DNA of 43,305 nt from an uncultured Flavobacteriales bacterium (GTDB lineage: Bacteria > Bacteroidota > Bacteroidia > Flavobacteriales_G > Salibacteraceae). The notes under the pieces were generated by a model, which saw only the letters and a list, made by a program, of their open reading frames with translations, was not told the DNA's origin and did not search any database. Position 1 is the first letter of the stretch. The number at the start of each line of letters is the position of its first letter. The stretch lies in contig CAJWSQ010000003.1 of the NCBI GenBank assembly GCA_913045895.1, forward strand, positions 1 to 43,305, given 5' to 3'. This document shows positions 1 to 9,084 of the stretch, in pieces. The translations under genes and the position numbers were made by a program.

Positions 1-255
1 TCGAGTAAAGTAGTTGGAATAAAACAGTTTGGGTAATGAAGCCGGACTGTTACTAAAAGACCGAATCAACTGATCTTTATTTCCCCACTGCAATACATGA
101 GCCGTTAAATTAATGAACAACATTTGAGCAATAAACTCACCCCAAAAGGCCTTTCCGTAACCATCAACTACTAAAAAAGAAACAACGAAAAGCGAAGCAG
201 GTATCACAAATGTTCGCAAACCATTGATAGCTATTTTTAGGAGTTTATTTTTCAA
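1..255 (-). CDS. Partial membrane protein, probable oligosaccharide flippase (5' end)
   Basis: An open minus-strand frame runs from the window edge to position 255, where a TTG is the only plausible start; an in-frame stop lies six codons upstream of it. The 85 visible codons begin KNKLLKIAING, then a hydrophobic span (TFVIPASLFVVSFLVV) and later AQMLFINLTAHVLQWGNKD. The pattern of a short basic N-terminus, a membrane helix, then a second helix with QWGNKD resembles the start of polysaccharide flippase (Wzx/MATE-like) proteins in Flavobacteriales, which move lipid-linked sugars across the inner membrane. The rest of the gene is outside the window, so the family is a resemblance only. It is divergent from the gene at 382. 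Confidence 0.45.
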   Translation of the reverse strand, partial: MKNKLLKIAINGLRTFVIPASLFVVSFLVVDGYGKAFWGEFIAQMLFINLTAHVLQWGNKDQLIRSFSNSPASLPKLFYSNYFTR

Positions 256-381
256 GCTGTGTGATTTTCAAGCTTTTCACATCCAGTTGATCCAGCAGAC
301 CGAACTTACAATAATTCGCGATGAGATATATCATAGATTTTACTTTTAAATCTGCTATTTCATAGCTAAATTGGCGTTGTA

Positions 382-2148
382 ATGAAAAGATTCATTTTAA
401 CCATACTTCTTATAGGTTCTACAGCTTTCACACTTCTCTCCCAACAAACAATTAGAAGACAGTACGAATTTAGCCCCGTAGTGTCTGTAAACCTGTATTT
501 ATTAAAATCCGATACAACTGTTCCTCATGGTAAGTTTACCCAATTTTTTAGAGGTAAACGTTGGGTTGAGGGCGAATATAGCTATGGTGAAAAAACTGGT
601 AAATGGAAGAGGTTCTATCAATCTGGAAGAACCATGGTTGAGGGAGAGTTTGCCAACGGAAAACCTCACGGTAAATGGACTCGATACAACGGAACAGGTG
701 AAGTGTTAGCTGAAATTGAATATGAAAATGGCTTTCCAACTGGAGTTTGGAAAGGATATTACAACAACAAAAAACACCGAAAACAAGCAGAGTTCCTATT
801 CGCTGATTCCATGTTAACACAAGGTATTCTTTACGATGAAAAGGAACGTGTACGATACAATATCAATCAAAAGAGAGTTGACGGCAACAACCTGCAATTC
901 ATCTCTTTATATTACAAAAACAAAAAGATATTCACCTATGACGAGCTAATCAACGGATACCGTGAAGGATCTTCAATCCTATACCACGACAATGGAACGA
1001 GGTGGGAAGAAATGATCTATAAAAATGGACTTCTGTGGGATGTTGTTCAACTTAGAACACATAACGGACAGCCTCGAGTAACTGGTGGTTTTGATGATGG
1101 AAATGGGATGCTTCGCAGATATTATCCAAACGGAATTTTGTACCACACACAGACTTATAAAAACGGCTTTAGACACGGTAAAGGAACCTATTATTTTACT
1201 ACAGGAAAAGTTAGATCAAAAGAAGAATATAAGAACGGGTTTCGCAGTGGACATTGGGAGGAATACAACAAGTATTACCATCTCCAAACAGAAACGGAAT
1301 ACGACTCAATTAACCTTGGAAATAAAAAAACAACGCTTCACAAAACGGGTGGAAACATAGAATACGAAACCTATTACCAAGATGATGGAACCATCATCAG
1401 CAAAGAAAAACACTACAATCAGTACGGAGAGGTTATTGGCGAAGCCGAGTATAATGAGCAAACAAACGAAGGATCTCACAAAACATATTCAACCATTTCT
1501 GGAAAGCTTACTTCAAAAGGAAAAATCACAAACTCGGATAGCACATTAAAAATTAGTCGATTTAACCAACTTGGTCAGGAACTTGAAACCGAAAAAATGA
1601 GGGTTCCCACAGAAAAACACGCTCGAATAGTTGATCAATCTCCTTTAGAAGGTTGGTACACCATACATAATAACGGGTTTAGAAATGGATGGAGAATCTA
1701 CAATTCTAGCGGAGAATTCATCATGGGGTCTAGAAACATTACATTCTACACTCCACCACTCCCAGGAATGGAACTGCCTGCACACCGAGCTTTACACGAA
1801 GACAAGATGCGTCAATATAATGAGCTTGGTTTTGATTATTACCCCAAACTGCGCTGGCCTATTTTTCCTTACGAAAGAGGGGATGAAAAATTCTACTTTG
1901 ATACTTATGGTTATCTAATATCCAAGGCTAAAAGTCTAAATGAGAAAGGTGTAATAATTATTCAATTCTCAGTTAATGAACTAGGAATGCTTGGTGACTT
2001 TGAAATCATCAGCGGAATGAGTCCTGCAATGAATGAAGAAGTACTTCAAGTCATGAAAAAGATGCCTGCGTGGACACCACCTACATATTGTGATATTCCA
2101 ATCACCATGTACGTTGTAAAAAGCTTCGACTTAACTTATGATGATTAA
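382..2148 (+). CDS. Exported MORN/YwqK-repeat protein with TonB C-terminal domain
   Basis: 588 aa. A signal peptide is visible at residues 1-20 (KRFILTILLIGSTAFTLLS). Residues about 50-310 hold many repeats of the form GxWxxYxxxG...E.xYxNGxxxG, typical of MORN-like/YwqK repeats. A middle section (320-480) is more diverged. The last 65 residues (from GVIIIQFSVNELG) match the TonB C-terminal fold: a strand-helix-strand ending in MKKMPAWTPPTYCDIPITMYV. In Bacteroidota such proteins are predicted periplasmic or surface proteins in which the TonB-like domain contacts outer-membrane partners; the substrate is unknown. There is no N-terminal TonB membrane anchor of ExbD-interacting type, so classical energy transduction is doubtful. 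The stop overlaps the convergent hydroxylase gene by 4 nt. Confidence 0.75.
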   Translation: MKRFILTILLIGSTAFTLLSQQTIRRQYEFSPVVSVNLYLLKSDTTVPHGKFTQFFRGKRWVEGEYSYGEKTGKWKRFYQSGRTMVEGEFANGKPHGKWTRYNGTGEVLAEIEYENGFPTGVWKGYYNNKKHRKQAEFLFADSMLTQGILYDEKERVRYNINQKRVDGNNLQFISLYYKNKKIFTYDELINGYREGSSILYHDNGTRWEEMIYKNGLLWDVVQLRTHNGQPRVTGGFDDGNGMLRRYYPNGILYHTQTYKNGFRHGKGTYYFTTGKVRSKEEYKNGFRSGHWEEYNKYYHLQTETEYDSINLGNKKTTLHKTGGNIEYETYYQDDGTIISKEKHYNQYGEVIGEAEYNEQTNEGSHKTYSTISGKLTSKGKITNSDSTLKISRFNQLGQELETEKMRVPTEKHARIVDQSPLEGWYTIHNNGFRNGWRIYNSSGEFIMGSRNITFYTPPLPGMELPAHRALHEDKMRQYNELGFDYYPKLRWPIFPYERGDEKFYFDTYGYLISKAKSLNEKGVIIIQFSVNELGMLGDFEIISGMSPAMNEEVLQVMKKMPAWTPPTYCDIPITMYVVKSFDLTYDD

Positions 2149-2906
2149 ATATCTCTAGCCACCTCTGCTTTCTGAACAGCTTTTTTAAGTCTTGGAGATT
2201 CTACTCTTTTCTTGAATACGTAGCGGTTCAAAGGCTTAAAGAAATTGGGTAAATCCTCACGGAATACATCGCAGAAAAGGACTACACGTGTTTCATTGGT
2301 TTTATTCCAAACTTGGTGGTTAAATGTATCGTCAAATAAAACGTCTTCTCCTTCTTTCCAACTGTACTTTTGTCCACCATTTAAGATATAACACTCACCA
2401 TCTTCAGGTATTACCAAACCTAAATGGTAACGCCAAACACCTTTGTAAAACCCACGATGTGGAGGTATATGTTTGTTTGGTCCTAGGATGGAGAACATAG
2501 CGGTTGTAATTCCCGGTATTTGCTTTAAAAGCGCTGCCGTTTTTGGTGCTTGCTCACAGTTAGCTTCCATCCAATTATCATACGCCTGAAAAATGAAAGT
2601 TCGCCAGGGAACATCATCATTTGCCGAAATCATGGTTTGAATTTTATCCACTTCATGAAATTTCGGGATGTTATTTTGATGCTTTAAAATTTCAGCCAAT
2701 TCCTCTTGAATAACCTTCCAGTTATCTTTCAATAATTTATGCTCAGGAAAATATTTATCGACATCAACAAAAGGTTTGTTTTTGAAAAACATCGACATAA
2801 AGAAAGAGAAAGGAATAGCTAATAAACTGGGCTCAACGATATAGATTAGGAGAATTAATGCTGCGATGGAAATGACCACCCACATTAATATTTGCAATAC
2901 AATCAT
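2145..2906 (-). CDS. Aspartyl/asparaginyl beta-hydroxylase family protein (LpxO-like)
   Basis: 253 aa. An N-terminal membrane helix (residues 3-27, VLQILMWVVISIAALILLIYIV) is followed by a double-stranded beta-helix oxygenase domain. Visible motifs are GPNKHIPPHRG (first His cluster near residue 146), WRYHLGLVIPE, and FDDTFNHQVWN (second His near 195), which give the Fe(II) ligands of 2-oxoglutarate-dependent Asp/Asn hydroxylases. Membrane-anchored bacterial members include LpxO, which hydroxylates lipid A acyl chains; the substrate here could be lipid A or another membrane molecule and cannot be decided from sequence. It is the third gene of a possible minus-strand operon after the aminotransferase and the ClC channel (83 nt gap). 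Confidence 0.8.
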   Translation of the reverse strand: MIVLQILMWVVISIAALILLIYIVEPSLLAIPFSFFMSMFFKNKPFVDVDKYFPEHKLLKDNWKVIQEELAEILKHQNNIPKFHEVDKIQTMISANDDVPWRTFIFQAYDNWMEANCEQAPKTAALLKQIPGITTAMFSILGPNKHIPPHRGFYKGVWRYHLGLVIPEDGECYILNGGQKYSWKEGEDVLFDDTFNHQVWNKTNETRVVLFCDVFREDLPNFFKPLNRYVFKKRVESPRLKKAVQKAEVARDI

Positions 2907-2989
2907 GACAGGATTTTTTCGGTACTCAAAGTTAAAAGAAATACGATTTTAGAAACGTTAAACAGCCGTGAAGGTTTTGTTTAAAAACA

Positions 2990-4786
2990 CTATTCTTCGT
3001 AAAAATCTTTGAGCCTTTTTCGGTATGCACTGAATAACTTAGACTTAGATACAAAGCCTATATACTTTCCTTCAGAATCAATTACAGGTAAGTTCCACGC
3101 ACCACAATGATCAAACTTGCGCATTACTTCCTCCATGCTATTTTCTCTGTATATAAACTCAGGAGCAGAAGTCATTAGTTCATGTACTTTAATCTTATCA
3201 TGTTTTTCATGATCAAACATCACTTTACGTGCGTCATTTAAAGTAACAACCCCTAAGAATAAGTCATCATCATCAATTACGGGAAATAGGTTACGATCAG
3301 ATTTAGCAATAGCCTTTACTAGATCACCCAAGGTTTGATAGGGCTTTACACGAATGAAATTTGTTTCAACTTCATTCTTCAAATTCATTAAGGTTAAAAC
3401 AGCTCGGTCTTTGTGATGTGTTAGTAGCTCTCCCCTCTTAGCCAATTGGCGCGTATAAATGGAGTATGGTGTTGAATATTTAACCGTGATAAAAGCGATT
3501 GAACTGGTTATCATTAGCGGTAAAAACAAATCATAACCACCGGTTAATTCGGCTATCAAGAAGATACCTGTAAGCGGAGCTTGTAATACTCCAGCCATTA
3601 AACCACCCATGGCAACTAACGTAAAATTGCTTGATGATAGATATGTACCTGTAACAACATTTACCAACTTACTGAACGTATAACCCGTTCCAGCTCCTAG
3701 GAATAGTGCAGGTGCAAAAATACCTCCAACACCTCCACTTTTAAGTGTTAAAACAGTAGCTAAAGTTTTGAATACGATAATCGCGAACAACACCAACATC
3801 ACTACCCAAAATTCATCCAAGTTAGGGATGAAATGAATGTTGTCTAGCATTAAGTCTTCATCTCCCTGAATCAATTGATTAACAGTAGAGTAACCCTCAC
3901 CAAAAAGAGGAGGGAAAATGTAAATTAGTGCCCCTACTATAGATCCACCAATCAGCGCCTTTACATAGCCATTTTTGATGCGCTCCATCCAAGTGCCAAT
4001 GTAGAAATATGAACGAGTGAAGTAAACAGAAACCAACCCTGAAACCATACCCAGCAAGACATAAAACACTGTTTTGGACGCATCAAAATCTTCCATCAAT
4101 TCAAAATGGAATAACACTTCTTCACCTAAAAATAAACGAGATGTAAGATTGGCTGCAATGGTGCTTAAAAGCAGTGGGATTAATGACACTGCTGATAAAT
4201 CAATCATTATTACTTCTAACGAGAAAATGATTGCAGCAATAGGTGCTTTGAACAATGAAGCAATAGCTCCAGACGAAGCACAAGCCATGAGTAACACCTT
4301 TGTTTTATAGTTCAATTTGAGCAGCTGACCCAAATTAGATCCAATACTTGCCGTTGTTCCAACCGATGGACCTTCAAGTCCAACCGATCCACCAAAACCA
4401 ACAGTTAAAACTGAGGTTAATGCAGAAGCATACATCCCCTTTTTACTCATATTGGCATTTCCCTTAGAAATTGCGTACAACACATTGGGAATACCGTGAC
4501 CAATATTGGCTTTGATCAACGTTTTGGTAACAAAAACAGCTAAGAAGATTCCTATTAATGGAGTAAAGAAAAGTGTTAGATCAGATACATCTTCTAAATC
4601 AGTGCTTATCAGCAACAACTCAACCCAATGCGCTAAGTTTTTGAGGATTACAGCCGCCAATCCAGACAACAATCCAATGACAACACTCAAGATGTAAATG
4701 AATTGCTTGTGTTTCAGGTGCTTAACTCGCCATATCAGAAATACTTTGAGCCACTGATCGATCTTATGCTTACCATCTTCGAGCAT
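2990..4786 (-). CDS. ClC-family chloride channel/transporter with two CBS domains
   Basis: 598 aa. The N-terminal about 430 residues form the ClC membrane fold. GFGGSVGLEGPSVG carries the gating glutamate (E138), and GGVGGIFAPALFLGAG is the GxFxP selectivity motif. After the membrane part, about residues 455-590 contain two CBS domains (FPVIDDDDLFLGVVTLND and NLPVIDSEGKYIGFVSKS), which bind nucleotides and modulate gating in this family. The protein moves chloride, often in exchange for protons, across the inner membrane. The start is 12 nt after the stop of the aminotransferase gene, so the two are probably co-transcribed. Length and motifs are complete. Channel versus antiporter cannot be told with confidence. 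Confidence 0.92.
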   Translation of the reverse strand: MLEDGKHKIDQWLKVFLIWRVKHLKHKQFIYILSVVIGLLSGLAAVILKNLAHWVELLLISTDLEDVSDLTLFFTPLIGIFLAVFVTKTLIKANIGHGIPNVLYAISKGNANMSKKGMYASALTSVLTVGFGGSVGLEGPSVGTTASIGSNLGQLLKLNYKTKVLLMACASSGAIASLFKAPIAAIIFSLEVIMIDLSAVSLIPLLLSTIAANLTSRLFLGEEVLFHFELMEDFDASKTVFYVLLGMVSGLVSVYFTRSYFYIGTWMERIKNGYVKALIGGSIVGALIYIFPPLFGEGYSTVNQLIQGDEDLMLDNIHFIPNLDEFWVVMLVLFAIIVFKTLATVLTLKSGGVGGIFAPALFLGAGTGYTFSKLVNVVTGTYLSSSNFTLVAMGGLMAGVLQAPLTGIFLIAELTGGYDLFLPLMITSSIAFITVKYSTPYSIYTRQLAKRGELLTHHKDRAVLTLMNLKNEVETNFIRVKPYQTLGDLVKAIAKSDRNLFPVIDDDDLFLGVVTLNDARKVMFDHEKHDKIKVHELMTSAPEFIYRENSMEEVMRKFDHCGAWNLPVIDSEGKYIGFVSKSKLFSAYRKRLKDFYEE

Positions 4787-4798
4787 GAGGCTGCGAAG

Positions 4799-5953
4799 TT
4801 ATAGCTTAGCCAGAATTTGAGCAGCTTTTTCTAGAGTTTCATTCTCTTTAGCGAAGCAAAAACGTAAAATTTGATCTTGTGTAGGATTATGATAGAAAAC
4901 AGATACAGGAATTGAAGCCACTTTATGCTTTTTGGTGAGCATTTCGGCAAATTCAGTATCTTTTTCATCACTGATTTCACTGTAGTCTAACAGCTGAAAA
5001 TAAGTACCTGAAGTTGGAATCACTTTGAATTTAGAACCTTCCAATTTACTCAAGAAAAAATCACGTTTCTCTTGATACATATTGGAAATGTGCATGTAAT
5101 TCTCAGAGTTCTTCATAAATTCAGCTAAAGCCAATTGAACTGACGTATTCACTGTAAATACGTTGTATTGGTGCACTTTACGAAATTCGCGCATCAAGTT
5201 TTCGGGAGCTAAAATGTAACCTACTTTCCAGCCTGTTGCGTGAAATGTTTTTCCAAAAGAACCAACTACAAAACTGCGTTCAGCTAAAGCTGGATATCTA
5301 GAAACACTTTCGTGTTTTTGTTCATCAAAAATGATGTGTTCGTAAACCTCATCACTTAAAATAATGATATCGTTTCCGCTAGTGATACGCTCCAACTGCT
5401 CCATGTCGTCTTCAGACAAAATAGTTCCTGTTGGATTATGAGGCGTATTGATTAGTATCATTCGCGTTCTGCGATTCACCAACTTCTTAACCTCATCCCA
5501 ATCAATTTGGAACTCAGGGCTACGCAGTGGCACATTTACCACTTTACCTCCTGCTAACTCAATAGCAGGTGTGTAACAATCGTAAGCGGGAGTAAATATG
5601 ATGACTTCGTCTTCTTCTCGAATTACAGCTTGAATAGCTGTGTAGATGGCTTGAGTAGCGCCAGCAGTAACTGTAACTTCAGTATCTGGGTTATACTCAA
5701 CACCATGAAGCAACTGAGCTTTATGAGCAATTTGGTTGCGCAAAGGAGCCACACCTGCCATTGGTGCATATTGGTTATTTCCGGCCATCATTTCGCGATG
5801 AACCAAGTTGATTAGTTCTTCAGAAACCGGAAAATCAGGAAAACCTTGAGATAAATTAATCGCATCAAATTCCTGAGCCATCTTACTCATTACTGAGAAA
5901 ATGCTAGATCCTACTTTGGGCAGCTTTGAACCGATTGAGTTTGGATATTCCAC
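4799..5953 (-). CDS. PLP-dependent aminotransferase, methionine aminotransferase type (YbdL/MtnE-like)
   Basis: A class I/II aminotransferase. Motifs: INLSQGFPDFP near the N-terminus, TAGATQAIYTA, NTPHNPTG, ILSDEVYEHI and the PLP-lysine site GSFGKTFHATGWKVGY. QGFPDF and the NTPHNPTG spacing are typical of the kynurenine/methionine aminotransferase group (E. coli YbdL), which transaminates methionine or 2-oxo-4-methylthiobutanoate. The open frame extends to 6040, but a perfect -7 box (TACTTTTG, minus strand 5998-5991) lies inside that extension. I therefore choose the GTG at 5953, giving 384 aa; YbdL has 386 and begins with a similar SQLPKVG stretch (here SKLPKVG). It is first in a likely operon with the ClC gene. 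Confidence 0.85.
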   Translation of the reverse strand: MEYPNSIGSKLPKVGSSIFSVMSKMAQEFDAINLSQGFPDFPVSEELINLVHREMMAGNNQYAPMAGVAPLRNQIAHKAQLLHGVEYNPDTEVTVTAGATQAIYTAIQAVIREEDEVIIFTPAYDCYTPAIELAGGKVVNVPLRSPEFQIDWDEVKKLVNRRTRMILINTPHNPTGTILSEDDMEQLERITSGNDIIILSDEVYEHIIFDEQKHESVSRYPALAERSFVVGSFGKTFHATGWKVGYILAPENLMREFRKVHQYNVFTVNTSVQLALAEFMKNSENYMHISNMYQEKRDFFLSKLEGSKFKVIPTSGTYFQLLDYSEISDEKDTEFAEMLTKKHKVASIPVSVFYHNPTQDQILRFCFAKENETLEKAAQILAKL

Positions 5954-5990
5954 GTTTTTATAATGCTTATCTCTTTGTTCTAAAGGGCGA

Positions 5991-5998
5991 CAAAAGTA
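5991..5998 (-). promoter_or_regulatory. -7 promoter box of the aminotransferase gene
   Basis: TACTTTTG on the minus strand fits the Bacteroidota -7 consensus TAnnTTTG exactly. It is 38 nt upstream of the GTG at 5953, which decides the start. I see no clear TTTG at -33. Confidence 0.6.
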
Positions 5999-6144
5999 GC
6001 TAAATTTACTTCCTATTGACCCTATCTTTAAAGTTTTCAAATATCCATTGAAAACCTGAGTGTTAACCCAATAGATGTATAATTTTCAAATTAATTAACA
6101 CCGTTTGCCATTTGTAAAACATCCTAAAATGAAATTGAAGGGTG

Positions 6145-6152
6145 TACATTTG
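6145..6152 (+). promoter_or_regulatory. -7 promoter box of the MATE gene
   Basis: TACATTTG, an exact TAnnTTTG, 20 nt before the ATG at 6172. It excludes the upstream in-frame start at 6142. Confidence 0.6.
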
Positions 6153-6171
6153 CACGCTTTTCTTTACAGCT

Positions 6172-7518
6172 ATGAAAATCAGAAAAAAGTGGCATTACAT
6201 TAAAACATGGAAATTGGCTTACCCTGTTATGTTGAGTCAATTTGGCCAGGTAATGGTTGGGCAAGCCGACAGCATTATGGTTGGGCAGCTCGGCACTATT
6301 CCGTTGGCTGCTGCTACTTTGGCCAACAGTATTTTTGTGGTGGTAATGATATTTGGGATCGGTGCTAACTTTTCCATCAGTCCGCTTATTGCTAATGCCG
6401 TTGGCGAAAAAAACGAGCATCGTATTGCTGCTATATTAAAACATGCATTGATTCTCAGCGGTGTTTTAGGCTTTATTTTGATGGCCATTGTGCAGGTGTT
6501 TCTCATGAACATCAACAACATGGGGCAAGATCCTCGTGTTGCCGAAGCAGCTTCTGAGTATTTATTCACCCTCAATTTGGGTATGGTTCCGATGATGTTG
6601 TTCTTCAGTATTCGTCAGTTTACAGAGGGACTTTCAATTACCAAACCCGCCATGATCATGACTTTGATCGGAAATACCATAAATATTGGATTCAACTACT
6701 TATTGATTTATGGTAAATGGGGGTTTCCTGAAATGGGCCTAGTTGGTGCTGGATGGGCAACCTTTATCTCTCGCTGGGTTATGTTTATTCCATTCTTGAT
6801 TTATGTGATGAAACAAGAACCTTTTGCTCATCATTGGAGAAATATTGTTTGGAAAGGATGGGATAAACTACTGAGTAGTCGCTTGATAAAAATTGGAATT
6901 CCTACTGGTTTGCAAATGATTTTTGAAGTTGGAGCATTTGCATTTGCATCAATGATGACTGGCTGGATATCTCCAGAAGCACAGGCTGCACACAACATTG
7001 CTATTAGTTTGGCAAGTATCAGCTATATGATTGCTTCAGGCTTAGCTGCTGCTACAACGGTAAGAGTAGGAAATCAATTGGGAAGGAAAGACTTTCACAA
7101 CTTAAAAGTCGCCTCAGTAACTTCCTATAAGATTGCCACAGTTGTGATGGTGTTATTTGGTGTGATCTTCTTGGTTTTTAAAGATGCACTTCCGCTACTC
7201 TACATTCAAAATTCAGAGGTAACAACCATTGCTTCTCAACTCTTGTTGATTGCCGTTATGTTTCAATTGAGTGATGGATTTCAGGCTATTGCTTTGGCGG
7301 CATTGAGGGGCTTAACTGACGTTAAAACCCCAACCATTATAACTTTTATAGCCTATTGGATTATCGCCTTACCCTTGGGTTACGTGTTTGGGATTGTCTT
7401 ACATAAAGGGGCAATGGGCGTGTGGTATGGGTTGGCTGTTGGTTTAACTGTGTCAGCGATTCTACTGTCGAAGCGATTCTTTTCGCAAGTTTCGAAATTG
7501 CATCAAAAATGGTCATAA
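6172..7518 (+). CDS. MATE family multidrug/cation exporter
   Basis: 448 aa from the ATG at 6172, chosen because the -7 box TACATTTG lies at 6145-6152, within the longer frame. The protein shows twelve hydrophobic segments and the MATE signature near the N-terminus (YPVMLSQFGQVMVGQADSIMVGQLG), repeated in the second half (IKIGIPTGLQMIFEVGAFAFASMMTGWI). The family exports cationic drugs or metabolites from the cytoplasm using Na+ or H+. It resembles the NorM branch. It is a single-gene unit, convergent with amt (10 nt between stops), and no regulator is adjacent. Confidence 0.92.
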   Translation: MKIRKKWHYIKTWKLAYPVMLSQFGQVMVGQADSIMVGQLGTIPLAAATLANSIFVVVMIFGIGANFSISPLIANAVGEKNEHRIAAILKHALILSGVLGFILMAIVQVFLMNINNMGQDPRVAEAASEYLFTLNLGMVPMMLFFSIRQFTEGLSITKPAMIMTLIGNTINIGFNYLLIYGKWGFPEMGLVGAGWATFISRWVMFIPFLIYVMKQEPFAHHWRNIVWKGWDKLLSSRLIKIGIPTGLQMIFEVGAFAFASMMTGWISPEAQAAHNIAISLASISYMIASGLAAATTVRVGNQLGRKDFHNLKVASVTSYKIATVVMVLFGVIFLVFKDALPLLYIQNSEVTTIASQLLLIAVMFQLSDGFQAIALAALRGLTDVKTPTIITFIAYWIIALPLGYVFGIVLHKGAMGVWYGLAVGLTVSAILLSKRFFSQVSKLHQKWS

Positions 7519-7528
7519 GGCCTAAAAT

Positions 7529-8851
7529 TTAGATGTTTAAATAATGTTCGTTGTGCTGTGTTAAATCCAAACCAAGTTCTTCTTGTTCTGGTGTAACTCG
7601 CATCGGAATTATCGCATTTACCACATAATAAAGCAGGTACGATCCTCCGAATGTAAATACACTTACGATAACTAGCGCTAAAAGATGCTTTAAAAATAAA
7701 TCTGTTTCTCCGGTAATCAATCCACCATCGGTTGCAAACACTCCTGTTAAAAGCATTCCAACCATTCCACCGATACCGTGACACGGGAACACATCTAACG
7801 TGTCGTCTAAAGCAGATTTAGATTTAATGTGTACAGCAATGTTGGATACCATGCTGGCAATAACACCAATAGCAACACTAGCTCCGTAATCTACAAATCC
7901 AGCGGCTGGTGTAATGGCTACCAAACCAACAACAGCACCAATTGAACCGCCCAAAGCAGAAGGTTTACGGCCTTGAACAGAGTCATATAGTAACCAAGTT
8001 ATCATCGCTGCAGCCGAGGCTAAATTAGTATTCACAAAGGAGGTTACCGCGAGGGAGTCTGCGGCTAATGCTGATCCGGCATTAAATCCAAACCAACCAA
8101 ACCACAATAACCCGGTTCCTAACATGACATATGGTATGTTTACAGGTGTCTCTTGCCCACCATTTTCAACATGTACTTTTCTTCTTCCTAAAAACAAGGC
8201 TCCTGCCAACGCAGCCATTCCCGCAGAAATGTGGACTACCGTTCCACCTGCAAAATCAAGCACTCCCCATTGATATAAAAATCCCTCTGGATGCCAAGTC
8301 CAGTGAGCTAGCGGAGTGTAAATCAATAAACTAAAAAGAACCATAAAAAGCATGTATCCCCAAAAGCGAACACGCTCTGCAAAAGCTCCTGTGATGAGTG
8401 CTGGAGTAATAATGGCAAACTTCAATTGAAAAGCAGCAAACAAAACAAAAGGTATGGAAGAGCCAATACTCGGATGTGAGGCCGTTCCAACACCATCAAA
8501 CAGGAAAAAAGTGGCTGGATTTCCTATAAATCCACCAATGCTATCTCCGAAACTCAAACTGAATCCTACAACGTACCAGATCAAACTGATTACTCCCAAC
8601 GCCACAAAACTTTGAAGCATAGTAGAAATCACATTTTTTGAAGAAACCATTCCTCCATAGAAATAAGAAAGACCCGGAGTCATCAACAACACCAATCCAG
8701 CTGCGGTTATCAACCAGGCTATATCTCCATGATTAAACATGTCGCCAGTTGCATCTGGATGCTCCGCAGGATAAAGAGCAGCAAGAATGCTGATTAATAC
8801 AACAAAGGTTAGACTGATTTTCGCATAGAATGAACGAAGTTGTTTTGACAT
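7529..8851 (-). CDS. amt: Ammonium transporter (Amt)
   Basis: 440 aa. An N-terminal hydrophobic segment (signal-like, residues 10-28) precedes the eleven-helix Amt channel. Motifs: FYGGMVSSKNVISTMLQS, the first pore histidine in FAGGTVVHISAGMAALAG, and the second in DVFPCHGIGGMVGMLLTG; FGWFGFNAGSALA is also typical. It conducts ammonium/ammonia into the cell. No glnK/PII gene is adjacent, which is unusual compared with many proteobacterial loci, so PII control, if any, comes from elsewhere. The C-terminal tail (RVTPEQEELGLDLTQHNEHY) is the usual cytoplasmic tail. A GC-rich hairpin lies in the upstream region at 8893-8917. Confidence 0.95.
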   Translation of the reverse strand: MSKQLRSFYAKISLTFVVLISILAALYPAEHPDATGDMFNHGDIAWLITAAGLVLLMTPGLSYFYGGMVSSKNVISTMLQSFVALGVISLIWYVVGFSLSFGDSIGGFIGNPATFFLFDGVGTASHPSIGSSIPFVLFAAFQLKFAIITPALITGAFAERVRFWGYMLFMVLFSLLIYTPLAHWTWHPEGFLYQWGVLDFAGGTVVHISAGMAALAGALFLGRRKVHVENGGQETPVNIPYVMLGTGLLWFGWFGFNAGSALAADSLAVTSFVNTNLASAAAMITWLLYDSVQGRKPSALGGSIGAVVGLVAITPAAGFVDYGASVAIGVIASMVSNIAVHIKSKSALDDTLDVFPCHGIGGMVGMLLTGVFATDGGLITGETDLFLKHLLALVIVSVFTFGGSYLLYYVVNAIIPMRVTPEQEELGLDLTQHNEHYLNI

Positions 8852-8892
8852 AGTCGCGATACTTTGAGCTTGATTTTATTTATACACGGTTA

Positions 8893-8917
8893 CAACCCTG
8901 TTCCCCAACAGGGGTTG
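8893..8917 (-). promoter_or_regulatory. Hairpin upstream of amt
   Basis: CAACCCTGTT and AACAGGGGTTG, separated by CCCC, form a 10-bp stem with one bulged G. It sits 42-66 nt upstream of the amt ATG. It could be a leader hairpin or a protein-binding palindrome. No T-run follows it in the amt direction, so it is not a classical terminator. Confidence 0.4.
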
Positions 8918-9084
8918 ATGCACTCAAAAATATATTTTTTTAAATCATAGCCTATATTTTTAGGGGGTATGTTCTGATATTTTTAGTTTTTACTTTCGAA
9001 TCAACCAAAAATTAACGCACTACAATCCTGATACACGTATTTTTTAATTCGTGTTCATAAACCCAACTGTAAGATTCGGGGGAG

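Noticed and set aside
382-2148. Calling the MORN-repeat gene a YwqK antitoxin of a toxin-antitoxin system
   Set aside because: It is secreted, ends in a TonB domain and has no toxin neighbour.
5954-6040. Longer start for the aminotransferase
   Set aside because: The extension contains the -7 box at 5991-5998 and would make the protein about 30 residues longer than YbdL.
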